Assembly: GCA_964540535.1 (NCBI GenBank)
Contig: CAZIMO010000006.1
Location: 70,366-134,365, forward strand
DNA from: Fimenecus sp964540535
Lineage (GTDB): Bacteria; Bacillota; Clostridia; Oscillospirales; Acutalibacteraceae
DNA length: 64,000 bases
Direction: 5' to 3'
Under the pieces are notes generated by a model. It saw only the letters and a program-made list of their open reading frames with translations. It had not been told where the DNA came from and ran no database searches. Position numbers and translations under genes: made by a program. This document shows, one piece after another, positions 8,498 to 17,270 of this stretch. Positions within the stretch are counted from its first letter, which is position 1; each line of letters starts with the position of its first letter.

Positions 8498-9802
8498 TTA
8501 TTCTTTGGCTTCAACAGAAACCTTAATATCGTATTTGCCGAATGCCCAACAATCATATTCATTGCTTACGATTATTGTGCCTTGAAGCGTTTTTGTATCG
8601 CCTGTTATAGTTTTATCTGTTGTATCAATTTCAATTGATAAATCAGCAGAAGTTATTGCATCAATGTCCTCTTTCAAACCGACAACAGTTACCGTAATAT
8701 TATTTGTTGTATTAAGCATTACATCAAAATCATCACGTGAATTTTTAATTGCAATACTTGATGCAGGAATTGAAAGTGTTTTTGAACTCATTGCCGACGC
8801 ATTTATGGCAATTTTAAAACGTTTAATACTTGAATCAATAATTTTATATGTGTTTATTGTATCAGCATCAACCGTGAATGTATTATAGCTATCGCCGATA
8901 TCTGCAAAATCAATTGTATCAACAATAAACGACTTTGTTGTTTCAACCGCATCAACAGGAATGGCAACTTTAACACTCGAAGGGCTTATAGTATATTTGA
9001 TTGGATTGCTTATAAATCCTGCAGGAGCATTTTTAAACTCAACAGCAGTGGGCAAGGTAACAATTTTTAATACCGGAACGGTCATTGTAATATCATCAAC
9101 TGTATTTATTTTTGAATATTCAAGTGTTGAACCGTCATTTGTAATTATTTTGATTTCGGGATCAAAGGTTGTTGTTTTTTCAAGCACATTATCAAGATTT
9201 ACCGAAGCAGAAGCACTTGTTATTCTGTTAATTTCTGTTGCAGGACCGCTTATCAAAACCGTATTTTTTGAAAATACAATGTCACCAATCAAGCAATCAT
9301 CAGGAACAAATGAAGCAAGCGAAGAATCAATATTACCTGTTAAAGTCATTTCAACCTCTTTGTATGTATCAAAATACACCTCAATGTAGGTTGAAGATGA
9401 TGAAGCAATACTAAAGTCGTCAGAGCCGTTTTTAGGCGTAATTCTGAGCTGAAGTGTCTTTGTACCCGAACTGTCAACATAATTTGTGTTTGCTACAACA
9501 TCAATATCATTAGCATCCAGTGATGAAAGAATATATTTTTTACCTCTAACGGTAACATCAACCGTAAATTCGGATTCACCGAAAATCTGTAACCCTAACT
9601 GCTCCGGAATGCTGTTTTCAAGGTTAATCTGAACAGGAACACCTGTAATAACACTTGTTACTTCGGGACTCTTTTCAATTGCTACCCACATCCATAAACA
9701 AAATGCAATTATAATTGAAGCAATCATTAAAAAACGGTTGTTTCTTATTAAAGCAGAAAAGGAAAATCCTGATTTTTTTGCGCTGTCTTTTTTATTTTCC
9801 AT
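8498..9802 (-). CDS. cdaR: CdaR, YbbR-domain regulator of diadenylate cyclase
   Basis: A 434-residue protein with one N-terminal membrane anchor (about residues 24-43, FLMIASIIIAFCLWMWVAI) followed by an extracytoplasmic chain of four YbbR-like beta repeats (for example ITGVPVQINLEN and the later VVGLKEDIDAI). CdaR binds and tunes the cyclase CdaA. The ATG at 9802 is chosen because AGGGGTGG lies at the right distance; a GTG at 9811 would lie inside that ribosome site. It overlaps the end of cdaA by 11 bases. Confidence 0.9.
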   Translation of the reverse strand: MENKKDSAKKSGFSFSALIRNNRFLMIASIIIAFCLWMWVAIEKSPEVTSVITGVPVQINLENSIPEQLGLQIFGESEFTVDVTVRGKKYILSSLDANDIDVVANTNYVDSSGTKTLQLRITPKNGSDDFSIASSSSTYIEVYFDTYKEVEMTLTGNIDSSLASFVPDDCLIGDIVFSKNTVLISGPATEINRITSASASVNLDNVLEKTTTFDPEIKIITNDGSTLEYSKINTVDDITMTVPVLKIVTLPTAVEFKNAPAGFISNPIKYTISPSSVKVAIPVDAVETTKSFIVDTIDFADIGDSYNTFTVDADTINTYKIIDSSIKRFKIAINASAMSSKTLSIPASSIAIKNSRDDFDVMLNTTNNITVTVVGLKEDIDAITSADLSIEIDTTDKTITGDTKTLQGTIIVSNEYDCWAFGKYDIKVSVEAKE

Positions 9803-10673
9803 TTTTTCCACCCCTAAAAATCTTTTTAATTTTACTTGTATCGCCGTTAGTTTCGTTTGTAAAATTCTTTGTAAGTGTTTCTCTCAAGTCGCCGACAGAA
9901 ATATTTCTTCTCAAGTGTCCTTTTTCAGCAACAGAAATTGCGCCCGTTTCTTCCGACACAACAACTACTATTGCGTCGCTTGACTCGCTCATACCTATTG
10001 CGGCACGATGACGAGTACCCAGCTCGCTGCTTAAATCTGCATTGCTTGTTAAAGGTAAAATACAGCCTGCCGAAATTACTCTGCCGTCTTTGATAACTGC
10101 GGCTCCGTCATGCATAGGTGCCTTGGGAAAAAAAATATTTCCTATCAATTCAGTAGTAACCTTTGCATCAAGCTGAGTTCCTGTCTTTGAAATTTCACCG
10201 AGCAAAGTTTCTTTTTCAAACACAATCAGCGCACCAACTTGTTTATCGCTCATATCCGTGCAGGCTCTGCAAACGCTGTTTATTGAATTTCTGATATTTT
10301 CTTGCAGTTCGCTTTCATCTCGATTTTTAAAATTAAATACATTGAAAACAGACACTGAACTTCTACCCATACTTTCAAGTGCGTGACGAAGTTCGGGCGC
10401 AAAAACAACAACGAGAATCATAAGCAGATTTCCGAAAATAAAGCTCAATATAAATTCACTTACCTGCATTTCAAGAAGAGTTACCACAAGATAAATTAAT
10501 GCAAGTATAAGAACACCTTTTGCAAGCTGAAAAGCACGGGTTTCACGAATAAGCTTAATTGCACTGTAAATGACAAAAGCAACGAGCAAAACATCAAGCA
10601 AATCACTTACACCGCTGAAAGATGCCAACGCCCGTTTTACCTGTTCATATAAATCTATAACAAAATCTGACAT
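9792..10673 (-). CDS. cdaA: Diadenylate cyclase CdaA
   Basis: Makes the second messenger c-di-AMP from two ATP molecules, controlling potassium and osmolyte balance and wall homeostasis. The 293-residue protein has three N-terminal membrane helices (about residues 15-95) and a DisA_N catalytic domain with the signature DGA (MHDGAAVIKDG) and RHR (LGTRHRAAIG) motifs. It is the first gene of the run that continues to the left edge of the window. The glmM gene that often follows cdaR is absent here and is replaced by a lipoprotein and a two-component system. Confidence 0.96.
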   Translation of the reverse strand: MSDFVIDLYEQVKRALASFSGVSDLLDVLLVAFVIYSAIKLIRETRAFQLAKGVLILALIYLVVTLLEMQVSEFILSFIFGNLLMILVVVFAPELRHALESMGRSSVSVFNVFNFKNRDESELQENIRNSINSVCRACTDMSDKQVGALIVFEKETLLGEISKTGTQLDAKVTTELIGNIFFPKAPMHDGAAVIKDGRVISAGCILPLTSNADLSSELGTRHRAAIGMSESSDAIVVVVSEETGAISVAEKGHLRRNISVGDLRETLTKNFTNETNGDTSKIKKIFRGGKNGK

Positions 10674-10703
10674 AATATTTTCTCACTCATTTCAAAATAA
10701 AAA

Positions 10704-10741
10704 TACAATATATTGTAAAAAATCTGTAAATAAATCATCAA
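10704..10741 (-). promoter_or_regulatory. Candidate cdaA promoter with palindromic operator at -10
   Basis: Reading leftwards, TTGATG (10741-10736) and TACAAT (10717-10712) are separated by 18 bases. The -10 hexamer is part of a perfect 14-base palindrome TACAATATATTGTA (10704-10717). A protein bound there would block the polymerase. Confidence 0.55.
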
Positions 10742-10763
10742 ATACATACAGATACAAATATTC

Positions 10764-10775
10764 ACAATATATTGT
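10764..10775. promoter_or_regulatory. Second copy of the cdaA upstream palindrome
   Basis: ACAATATATTGT is identical to the core of the palindrome at 10704-10717; the two centres are 59 bases apart. It lies between the cdaA promoter and the end of the desulfurase gene. Confidence 0.5.
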
Positions 10776-10788
10776 ATCACAACTTATT

Positions 10789-11931
10789 CTATTTTGCAAT
10801 TTTTCTTATAGAATTTATTAAAAAATCTATATCACTTTTTTTAGTGAAAACCGACGGCGAAATTCTTACTGTTCCCGTAGCGTCTGTTTTAAACTTTTGG
10901 TGAGCGAGCGGCGCGCAGTGAAGACCTGCACGTACGGCTATACCGTCTGCTGAAAGTATCTGTGCTACCTCTTCGCTGTGTTTATTTTTAATATTAAAAG
11001 ATAAAATGGGTATTAAGTTTTGCCGTTTATCAAAAAAATTGGTATAAAAAATTATATTTTTGTTTAGATAGAGTCTGTTTTGCAAATATCTCATCAGCGA
11101 AAGCTCATGACTGTAAATATTTTCTGTTCCTATACTGTTTACATAGTCGACGGCCTTTGAAAGACCTATAATCCCCTGCACATTAGGCGTTCCGCTCTCA
11201 AAACGGTCAGGAAGATTTTCCGGTTGGTTCCTATCAGCAGAATTGCTGCCTGTACCGCCCTCAATTACGGTATCAAGACTGATATCATCACGCAGTATCA
11301 TTACGCCTGTCCCGGCAGGACCCATAAGACCCTTATGTCCTGCACAGCAAAGAATATCAATTTCATCATTCGTCATATTGATTGGTAATGAACCTGCAAT
11401 CTGCGCACAATCCATAATAAAGATCAAATTGTTGCGGTGAGCAAGTCTTGCAAGCATTTTATAGGGCGGAATAATGCCGAATACATTAGACGCTCCCGTG
11501 CAAATAATTGCTACTGTATTATCTCTTATACAGCTTTTAAAGTTCTGCACAGTTTTATACGCATCGTTCTCAATACGGGCAATACTGAAATCTGCAATCT
11601 TTTGATTTTTAAGTTTTACTAAAGGTCTTAAAACCGCATTATGCTCTAAATCTGAAATTACAAAATGTGATCCATTCCTCGCAATTCCCTTTATTGCCAT
11701 ATTCAAAGCAGTTGTGCAATTATATGTGAAAATCACATTTTCAAGCGAATTTATTCCAAACATATCAGCCAGCTTTTTTCGGCAAAGATAAATCTGTTCT
11801 GTTGTTTCAAGCGCCATATTATATGAACCTCGACCAGAATTGCCACCGTATTTATAATATGCTTCAGTAATCGCCGTAACAACAGATTGTGGTTTAGGAT
11901 ATGAAGTTGCACTGTTATCAAGATAAATCAA
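10789..11931 (-). CDS. Cysteine desulfurase-like class V aminotransferase
   Basis: A PLP enzyme of the NifS/SufS (CsdB) family expected to take sulfur (or selenium) from cysteine or selenocysteine. The 380-residue protein starts with MIYLDNSATSYPKP, has the PLP-binding Lys in CCAGHKGLMGPAGTG, and near the C-terminus GLHCAPLAHQ, holding the likely catalytic Cys. The start is a TTG lying directly after the TAA of the DUF3343 gene, so translation is coupled. The pairing with DUF3343, a proposed Se/S carrier, points to a persulfide or selenide transfer role rather than general Fe-S assembly (inference). Confidence 0.85.
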   Translation of the reverse strand: MIYLDNSATSYPKPQSVVTAITEAYYKYGGNSGRGSYNMALETTEQIYLCRKKLADMFGINSLENVIFTYNCTTALNMAIKGIARNGSHFVISDLEHNAVLRPLVKLKNQKIADFSIARIENDAYKTVQNFKSCIRDNTVAIICTGASNVFGIIPPYKMLARLAHRNNLIFIMDCAQIAGSLPINMTNDEIDILCCAGHKGLMGPAGTGVMILRDDISLDTVIEGGTGSNSADRNQPENLPDRFESGTPNVQGIIGLSKAVDYVNSIGTENIYSHELSLMRYLQNRLYLNKNIIFYTNFFDKRQNLIPILSFNIKNKHSEEVAQILSADGIAVRAGLHCAPLAHQKFKTDATGTVRISPSVFTKKSDIDFLINSIRKIAK

Positions 11932-12150
11932 TTATATCATCTCATATCCTATATATTTTATTTTGTTAATATTTATCATATTTATTATTTTTTCTGTATC
12001 TCCTGTAACAGTAAGAATGTATCCGCACCCTTCGCTTTTCTTGGGGTGCGGATTTTTTCTTACGGTTACTCTGCCTCCGTTTTTTTCAGCTATTTCCTTT
12101 GCTTTAAAGGCGTATGTCACGGAGGAAAACCTTATTACAGCTTTTTTCAT
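11932..12150 (-). CDS. DUF3343 putative Se/S carrier protein
   Basis: A 72-residue protein beginning MKKAVIRFSSVTYAFKAKE, containing RKNPHPKKSEGCGYILTV with a single Cys in an S-E-G-C-G-Y context, typical of DUF3343 (putative Se/S carrier-like). The ATG at 12150 is 8 bases after AGGTGG. It is immediately followed by the cysteine desulfurase gene, so the two probably act together: the desulfurase would load sulfur or selenium on the small protein's Cys (inference from family context). Confidence 0.82.
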   Translation of the reverse strand: MKKAVIRFSSVTYAFKAKEIAEKNGGRVTVRKNPHPKKSEGCGYILTVTGDTEKIINMININKIKYIGYEMI

Positions 12151-12204
12151 TGTAAACACCACCTGTTATATACTATGGCGGTATTACTTTTTTGATAAAA
12201 GGTA

Positions 12205-12235
12205 ATGTAAAAGGAGCTGTGAAAATTACAGCTCC
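12205..12235 (-). terminator. Terminator after ispF
   Basis: GGAGCTGT (12213-12220) pairs perfectly with ACAGCTCC (12228-12235) around a 7-base loop; on the minus strand it is followed by TTTTAC. It separates ispF from the DUF3343 gene. Confidence 0.75.
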
Positions 12236-12241
12236 GAAAGT

Positions 12242-12739
12242 TTAAATAAATTTGATTTTCTTCTTTTCTTCAACAAGACAAACGCAATGAGCTGAAATTC
12301 CCTCTTTTGCACCTGTAAATCCAAGTTTTTCTTCAGTAGTCGCTTTTACACTTACACAGTCAACAGGGATTTCAAGTGCATTGGCAATATTTTCACGCAT
12401 TAAGTCGATATACGGCGCAAGCTTCGGCGACTGAGCAATGACCGTGGCATCAATATTATTAACAGAATATCCCTTTGATTTTATAAGCTCAACAACTTTT
12501 TTAAGAAGCAAAATGCTGTCCGCATTCTTAAAAGCATCATCTGTATCAGGAAAGTGTTTGCCTATGTCGCCCAAAGCACACGCGCCGAGTAAAGAATCTG
12601 AAACAGCGTGAAGAAGAACATCAGCATCGGAATGCCCTAAAAGACCGATACCGTTATTTTCAATTTCTATTCCGCCGAGTATAAGCTTTCTGCCGTAAAT
12701 AAGACGGTGAACATCATAGCCGTGACCGATTCTAAACAT
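12242..12739 (-). CDS. ispF: 2-C-methyl-D-erythritol 2,4-cyclodiphosphate synthase
   Basis: Fifth step of the MEP isoprenoid pathway. The 165-residue sequence begins MFRIGHGYDVHRL with the zinc ligands D and H of the DVH motif, and carries GHSDADVLLHAVSD and the C-terminal TTEEKLGFTG signature. The gene lies 2 bases after ispD, so the two steps flanking IspE are co-expressed here, while ispE is located separately near 30 kb. Confidence 0.97.
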   Translation of the reverse strand: MFRIGHGYDVHRLIYGRKLILGGIEIENNGIGLLGHSDADVLLHAVSDSLLGACALGDIGKHFPDTDDAFKNADSILLLKKVVELIKSKGYSVNNIDATVIAQSPKLAPYIDLMRENIANALEIPVDCVSVKATTEEKLGFTGAKEGISAHCVCLVEEKKKIKFI

Positions 12740-12741
12740 AA

Positions 12742-13437
12742 TTATATATCCCTTTCTGCCAAATAAGAATCTGCAAGAGCCACATCTTCGGGCGTAGTAA
12801 TTTTTATATTCTTATAATCACCGTCAACAAATTTAACTGTTTTTCCATAAGCTTCAATCAGCATACAGTCATCAGTAAAATCTTTGCTGTTCGGTACGCT
12901 TTTAATAGCTTTAAGGTATAAGTCTTTCAAAAAAATCTGTGGAGTTTGAACAGCACGCATAATACTACGATCCGGTGTACTGATTATATCGTTATCCGCA
13001 TTTACAAGTTTAATTGTATCTTTTACCTTAACTCCTGTGGTTGCAGCGCCAAAATCAACAGCCGCTGAAAGTGTATCTGCAATAATCTTTTCGGTTACAA
13101 GCGGTCTTGCGCCATCATGAATTACAATAAAATCAGACTGTGATGATGTTGCGATTACACCGTTATATACACTTATCTGTCTTGTTTCTCCGCCCTCAAC
13201 GATTGACGAAACCTTTGTAAATGAGAATTTTTCAATTTCTTCTTTAATTGTTGGAATATCAGAAGTCCGTGTCACTAATACAATTTCATCAATTAAAGGA
13301 CATTTTTGAAAAACGCTTATTGAACGGGCAATAACAGACATATTTCCTATTTCAATAAACTGCTTATTTATTTTTCCCATTCTTGAGGAATTACCTGCCG
13401 ATACAATTACAGCAGATACAAATTTTTCACAGTTCAT
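12742..13437 (-). CDS. ispD: 2-C-methyl-D-erythritol 4-phosphate cytidylyltransferase
   Basis: Third step of the MEP pathway, transferring CMP from CTP to MEP. The 231-residue protein has the nucleotide-binding loop (VIVSAGNSSRMGKINKQF), HDGARPLV and AVQTPQIF blocks. The first residue of the usual AAG loop is S (SAGNSSRMG). The ATG at 13437 gives the normal family length; a GTG at 13473 would add 12 unmatched residues. The AAAGGA ribosome site is rather far away (13 bases). Confidence 0.95.
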   Translation of the reverse strand: MNCEKFVSAVIVSAGNSSRMGKINKQFIEIGNMSVIARSISVFQKCPLIDEIVLVTRTSDIPTIKEEIEKFSFTKVSSIVEGGETRQISVYNGVIATSSQSDFIVIHDGARPLVTEKIIADTLSAAVDFGAATTGVKVKDTIKLVNADNDIISTPDRSIMRAVQTPQIFLKDLYLKAIKSVPNSKDFTDDCMLIEAYGKTVKFVDGDYKNIKITTPEDVALADSYLAERDI

Positions 13438-13483
13438 AATAATCACACAGTCCTTTCGGCTGTAATGTAACACCGTTCAGCTG

Positions 13484-14755
13484 TCATTTCAACAGTTCTT
13501 CGACAGTTGCAAGTTTAGCGCAAAGGCAGAAAACTTCCATTGCCTTCTCAAGATTTTTAACAGTTGGGAAAGTAGGCGCAATTCTGATATTTTTATCATT
13601 CGGGTCAACGCCGTAAGGATAAGTAGCGCCTACCGTTGTGAGGATAAGTCCTGCTTCTTTGCAAAGCTCGCCTATTCTCTTTGCACTGCTTCCTACTGTA
13701 TTATAACTGATGAAATATCCGCCTTTAGCCTTAATCCACTCGCCTATACCGCAAGGCTTAATTTCTTTTTCAAGCATATTAAGAACCATATCAAATTTGG
13801 GAGCTATGATTTCAGCATGTTTTTTCATATGCTCGCGAATTCCATCAACATTCTTAAAATATTTAACATGACGAAGCTGATTAAGCTTATCATAACCGAT
13901 AGTTTGCATACCAAGACGCTTTTTAATTTCTGCAATATTTGCGTCAGACGCCGCAATAGCTGAAATACCCGCACCTGGGAAAGAAATCTTGGATGTTGAT
14001 GTAAATTCAACAAAATAATCTTCTGTTCCGAATTCTTTGCAAGCCTCAAAAATATTCATAAGTGTATCCGGCGTATCGGTTAATTCGTGAATAATATATG
14101 CGTTATCCCAAATTACCCTAAAATCCTTTGCGGCAGGTTTTAAAGCTGCAAGAGCTTTCACTCTTTCATCACTGTAAGTTACTCCGTTAGGATTTGAATA
14201 TTTAGGAACGCAGAACATACCTTTAACCATTGGGTCTTTAACTAATTCTGCAATTTTTTTGACATCCGGTCCGAATTCATCCATTTCAACAGAAATCATT
14301 TCGATACCGAAAAATTCGGCAATAGCGAAATGTCTGTCATAGCCGGGAACATTACATATAAATTTAACCTTGCCCTGCTGACTCCACGGTTCACATCCTG
14401 CAACACCTAAAAACATACACTGATTAAGATAATCATACATAAGGCTTAAGCTTGAAGAACCGCCTATAATAACATTTTTCGGCTCAACCTCTAAAAGCTC
14501 TGCAAAAAGTCTTTTGCATTCAGGAATTCCGTCAAGCATACCGTAATTTCTGCAATCAAGTCCGTCTTCCGCCTTGCAATCATCGGCACTTGACATAACA
14601 TTGAGCATATCAACAGACAAATCCAGCTGATCTGCACCGGGCTTGCCACGTGACATATCAAGAGAAAGACCTAAGGATTGTACTTCCTCATACTTTTTTT
14701 CAAGTTCATTTTTAAGTGATACGAGTTCTTCTCTACTCATCTGATTATAAAGCAT
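13484..14755 (-). CDS. PLP-dependent class I aminotransferase (putative aspartate aminotransferase type)
   Basis: A 423-residue enzyme of the Aminotran_MocR-like group annotated as putative aspartate aminotransferase. Recognisable blocks: LDMSRGKPGADQLDLS near the N-terminus, IIGGSSSLSLMYD, KGMFCVPKYSNPNGVTYSD, WDNAYIIHEL (the Asp-Tyr pair contacting PLP) and SKISFPGAG with the Schiff-base Lys. A perfect GGAGG lies 7 bases before the start. The amino donor is not determined by the sequence. It is followed by ispD after 46 bases. Confidence 0.87.
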   Translation of the reverse strand: MLYNQMSREELVSLKNELEKKYEEVQSLGLSLDMSRGKPGADQLDLSVDMLNVMSSADDCKAEDGLDCRNYGMLDGIPECKRLFAELLEVEPKNVIIGGSSSLSLMYDYLNQCMFLGVAGCEPWSQQGKVKFICNVPGYDRHFAIAEFFGIEMISVEMDEFGPDVKKIAELVKDPMVKGMFCVPKYSNPNGVTYSDERVKALAALKPAAKDFRVIWDNAYIIHELTDTPDTLMNIFEACKEFGTEDYFVEFTSTSKISFPGAGISAIAASDANIAEIKKRLGMQTIGYDKLNQLRHVKYFKNVDGIREHMKKHAEIIAPKFDMVLNMLEKEIKPCGIGEWIKAKGGYFISYNTVGSSAKRIGELCKEAGLILTTVGATYPYGVDPNDKNIRIAPTFPTVKNLEKAMEVFCLCAKLATVEELLK

Positions 14756-14897
14756 TGAATATCCTCCAAAAACAATTTTGATTTATTATATAGTATTAAG
14801 TCAAAATTTGCAAGTAATTATTTAAAAAACTGCATTTTAGTCAAATATTTGCCTTAAATATATTTGCATTTGCATAATTTAACGATAAACCGTGCAA

Positions 14898-16199
14898 TTA
14901 CTTGCGTTTTGCTACTATTCTTGGCAAAATTTTAGGCTTTTTACCTTCAATTTTTTCAATTTTATTAAGCAAAACTGTTCTTAATTGTTTTTTTATGTTT
15001 ATATAATCTTTTGATTTAATCAAATTATTTTTCTGTGCTTTATCATTGACATTATCGTAAAGATAATCTTCAAAATAAATATTTGAAAATGCTGACAAAT
15101 TTTTGGGTGACGATACTGAATATGTATACTCCTTGGTTCTTATTGCTCGACCGCACTGGCTTTCACTGATTTGAACAAAAACAGAATCACAATCGTCTTT
15201 TCGCTGAATTGCTTCGCCTTGATAATATTCAGGAATATCAATCATTCCTGAATAAAGAAGCGTTGGAGTTAAATCTACAAGACTTACCAATCGGTTATCT
15301 CTCTTGCCCGCCTCAAATCCGTTGCCTTTAATAACAAGCGGAGTATGAATGGACGCATCGTGACAGCTTCGCTTATACTCCATATTTCTTGTTTTAAAAT
15401 GACAGCCGTGATCAGAAGTATAAATTATTGTAGTGTTATCATATATTCCTTTAGCTTTTAATGTATCAATAAGTCTGCCTAAATTATCATCAAGACTTTC
15501 AATTGCAGCTAAATAATCGGGATACATTTCTTTATAATTCCCCTTTAAAAACGATAAATCGTCCGGGATAGGATAATCCTTATATTTCTCTATTTTGTCT
15601 TTCGGACCTTCAAATCTGTTACGGTCATTCTGATGATGCGGTTCAAGCTGAGATACGAACATAAAGAACGGTTTTTCGCTATTATGGTTCTCAATATATT
15701 CTATTGCAAAATCATTGATCCTGTCTGCACGGTAACCGGTAAAATTAATTTTATTACCTTTTTCGTCAAATACATATCCGTCATAACCGTGCGAAGTAAA
15801 CTCAAGAACATCTGCGCCCCGAAAATACTTATATCCCCACAAGCGGTTTTCGGGAATAGCGGTTTTTTCACATTTAATTCTTTCACCGCCGTTTTTGCCC
15901 GATGACAAATGAAGCTTTCCAATGTATGCAGTATCATATCCGTTTTCGTTAAAATAATCGGCTAAGGATTTTGCATCGTCACGAAGCGGAATACCATTAA
16001 TATGACAGCCGCATTCTGTTGGATATATGCCTGTTTGTAAGCAGGCTCTTGCAGGTCCGCAAACAGGTTGGCAGGTATAACAATTATCAAAAAAAGTGCC
16101 TTCTTCTGCAAGTTTCGTAAGATTTGGCATTACTTCGGAATTTGCCGTATCATATCTTTGCTGATCGGAAAAATAAAAAATAATATTGTCTTTCATCAT
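14898..16199 (-). CDS. Cys-type sulfatase
   Basis: A 433-residue type I sulfatase that hydrolyses sulfate esters. The formylglycine signature is present as C47-G-P-A-R51-A-C-L-Q-T-G in CGPARACLQTG, so the active residue would be made from Cys. Metal-binding blocks are visible as IIFYFSDQQRYD near the N-terminus and YTSDHGCHF further on. No signal peptide is seen, so it is probably cytoplasmic. The first of two adjacent ATGs (16199) is 6 bases after GGAGG. A Cys-type enzyme in an anaerobe needs a radical-SAM maturase, not encoded in this window. Related phosphonate monoester hydrolases cannot be excluded. Confidence 0.85.
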   Translation of the reverse strand: MMKDNIIFYFSDQQRYDTANSEVMPNLTKLAEEGTFFDNCYTCQPVCGPARACLQTGIYPTECGCHINGIPLRDDAKSLADYFNENGYDTAYIGKLHLSSGKNGGERIKCEKTAIPENRLWGYKYFRGADVLEFTSHGYDGYVFDEKGNKINFTGYRADRINDFAIEYIENHNSEKPFFMFVSQLEPHHQNDRNRFEGPKDKIEKYKDYPIPDDLSFLKGNYKEMYPDYLAAIESLDDNLGRLIDTLKAKGIYDNTTIIYTSDHGCHFKTRNMEYKRSCHDASIHTPLVIKGNGFEAGKRDNRLVSLVDLTPTLLYSGMIDIPEYYQGEAIQRKDDCDSVFVQISESQCGRAIRTKEYTYSVSSPKNLSAFSNIYFEDYLYDNVNDKAQKNNLIKSKDYINIKKQLRTVLLNKIEKIEGKKPKILPRIVAKRK

Positions 16200-16223
16200 C
16201 GCAATCCTCCGAAAATATCTTGA

Positions 16224-16297
16224 AATAATTGTAGCACACAAGCTGATTTTTAGCAATGATATTATTGAAAAGAGAACTACATTGTGCTAAAATTATT
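16224..16297. promoter_or_regulatory. Divergent mirror-image promoters for the sulfatase and manA
   Basis: Rightwards: TTGAAA (16265-16270), 17 bases, TAAAAT (16288-16293) with an extended TG before it. Leftwards: TTGCTA (16256-16251), 17 bases, TACAAT (16233-16228). The two -10 regions lie in a 15-base inverted repeat (16224-16238 and 16283-16297) with one mismatch. Confidence 0.75.
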
Positions 16298-16322
16298 TAA
16301 AATTTAAATAAGGAGTTTTTAT

Positions 16323-17270
16323 ATGTATATTTTTAAATTAAATCCTGTTTTTAAAGATTACATTTGGGGCGGAACAAAATTACGCGATGAATACGGCTTC
16401 AAATCGGAACTTGATAAGCTTGCAGAAGGTTGGATGCTCTCTTGCCACAAAGACGGTGAAAACACTATTGAAAACGGTGAATTTGCGGGTAAAACTTTAA
16501 CTGAAATTGTAAATTCAAACCGTGACTTTCTCGGTTCAAACGGTAAAAAATTTGAGTATTTTCCAATACTCATTAAGCTTATTGACGCTAAAAATGATTT
16601 ATCTGTTCAAGTGCATCCAAACGATGAATACGCCATGAAAGTTGAACACGAATACGGCAAAACCGAATGCTGGTATATTCTTGACTGTGATGAAGGCGCA
16701 GAATTGATTTACGGCTTTAACCGTGAAATTTCAAGCGAAGAATTCAAAGAGAGAATTGAAAACAACACCTTTCTTGATACAGTGAATAAGGTTAAGGTTA
16801 AAAAGGGTGATTTATTCTTTATTGAGGCAGGAACACTTCACGCAATAGGAAAAGGGATTTTGCTTGCAGAAATTCAGCAGAATTCAAATACTACATACAG
16901 AGTTTACGATTACGGCAGACTTGACTCTAACGGTAATCCCAGAGCCTTGCATATTAACAAAGCTATTGATGTTACAAGTTGTGTTCCTCCCACGAGAGAT
17001 ACAAAGCCCGAAGGCAATTTAATAAATTATGATGGCTGTTCAACTCAATTGCTTACAAAATGCGATTTATTCAATGTACAAAAGGTATCTGTAAGTACAG
17101 AATACACAGACATTGCCGATGAAAAATCTTTCGTGTCACTCCTTGTAACTGATGGCAACGGTACTGTTGACGGTATTAAAATAAAAAAAGGAGACAGTCT
17201 TTTTATTCCTGCAAATTACGGTGAATATACTGTAAAGGGAAATATTGAGACTATTGTTACTCGTGTTTAA
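16323..17270 (+). CDS. manA: Mannose-6-phosphate isomerase, class I
   Basis: Interconverts mannose 6-phosphate and fructose 6-phosphate. The 315-residue sequence has the short Firmicute PMI form, with metal ligands in SVQVHPNDEYA and GKTECWYIL, the catalytic-loop segment GTLHAIGKGILLAEIQQ, and NTTYRVYDYGR. The gene has its own strong promoter and AAGGAG site, and its TAA overlaps the start of the following MFS transporter by one base, so mannose or a related sugar may be the transported substrate (inference). Confidence 0.94.
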   Translation: MYIFKLNPVFKDYIWGGTKLRDEYGFKSELDKLAEGWMLSCHKDGENTIENGEFAGKTLTEIVNSNRDFLGSNGKKFEYFPILIKLIDAKNDLSVQVHPNDEYAMKVEHEYGKTECWYILDCDEGAELIYGFNREISSEEFKERIENNTFLDTVNKVKVKKGDLFFIEAGTLHAIGKGILLAEIQQNSNTTYRVYDYGRLDSNGNPRALHINKAIDVTSCVPPTRDTKPEGNLINYDGCSTQLLTKCDLFNVQKVSVSTEYTDIADEKSFVSLLVTDGNGTVDGIKIKKGDSLFIPANYGEYTVKGNIETIVTRV

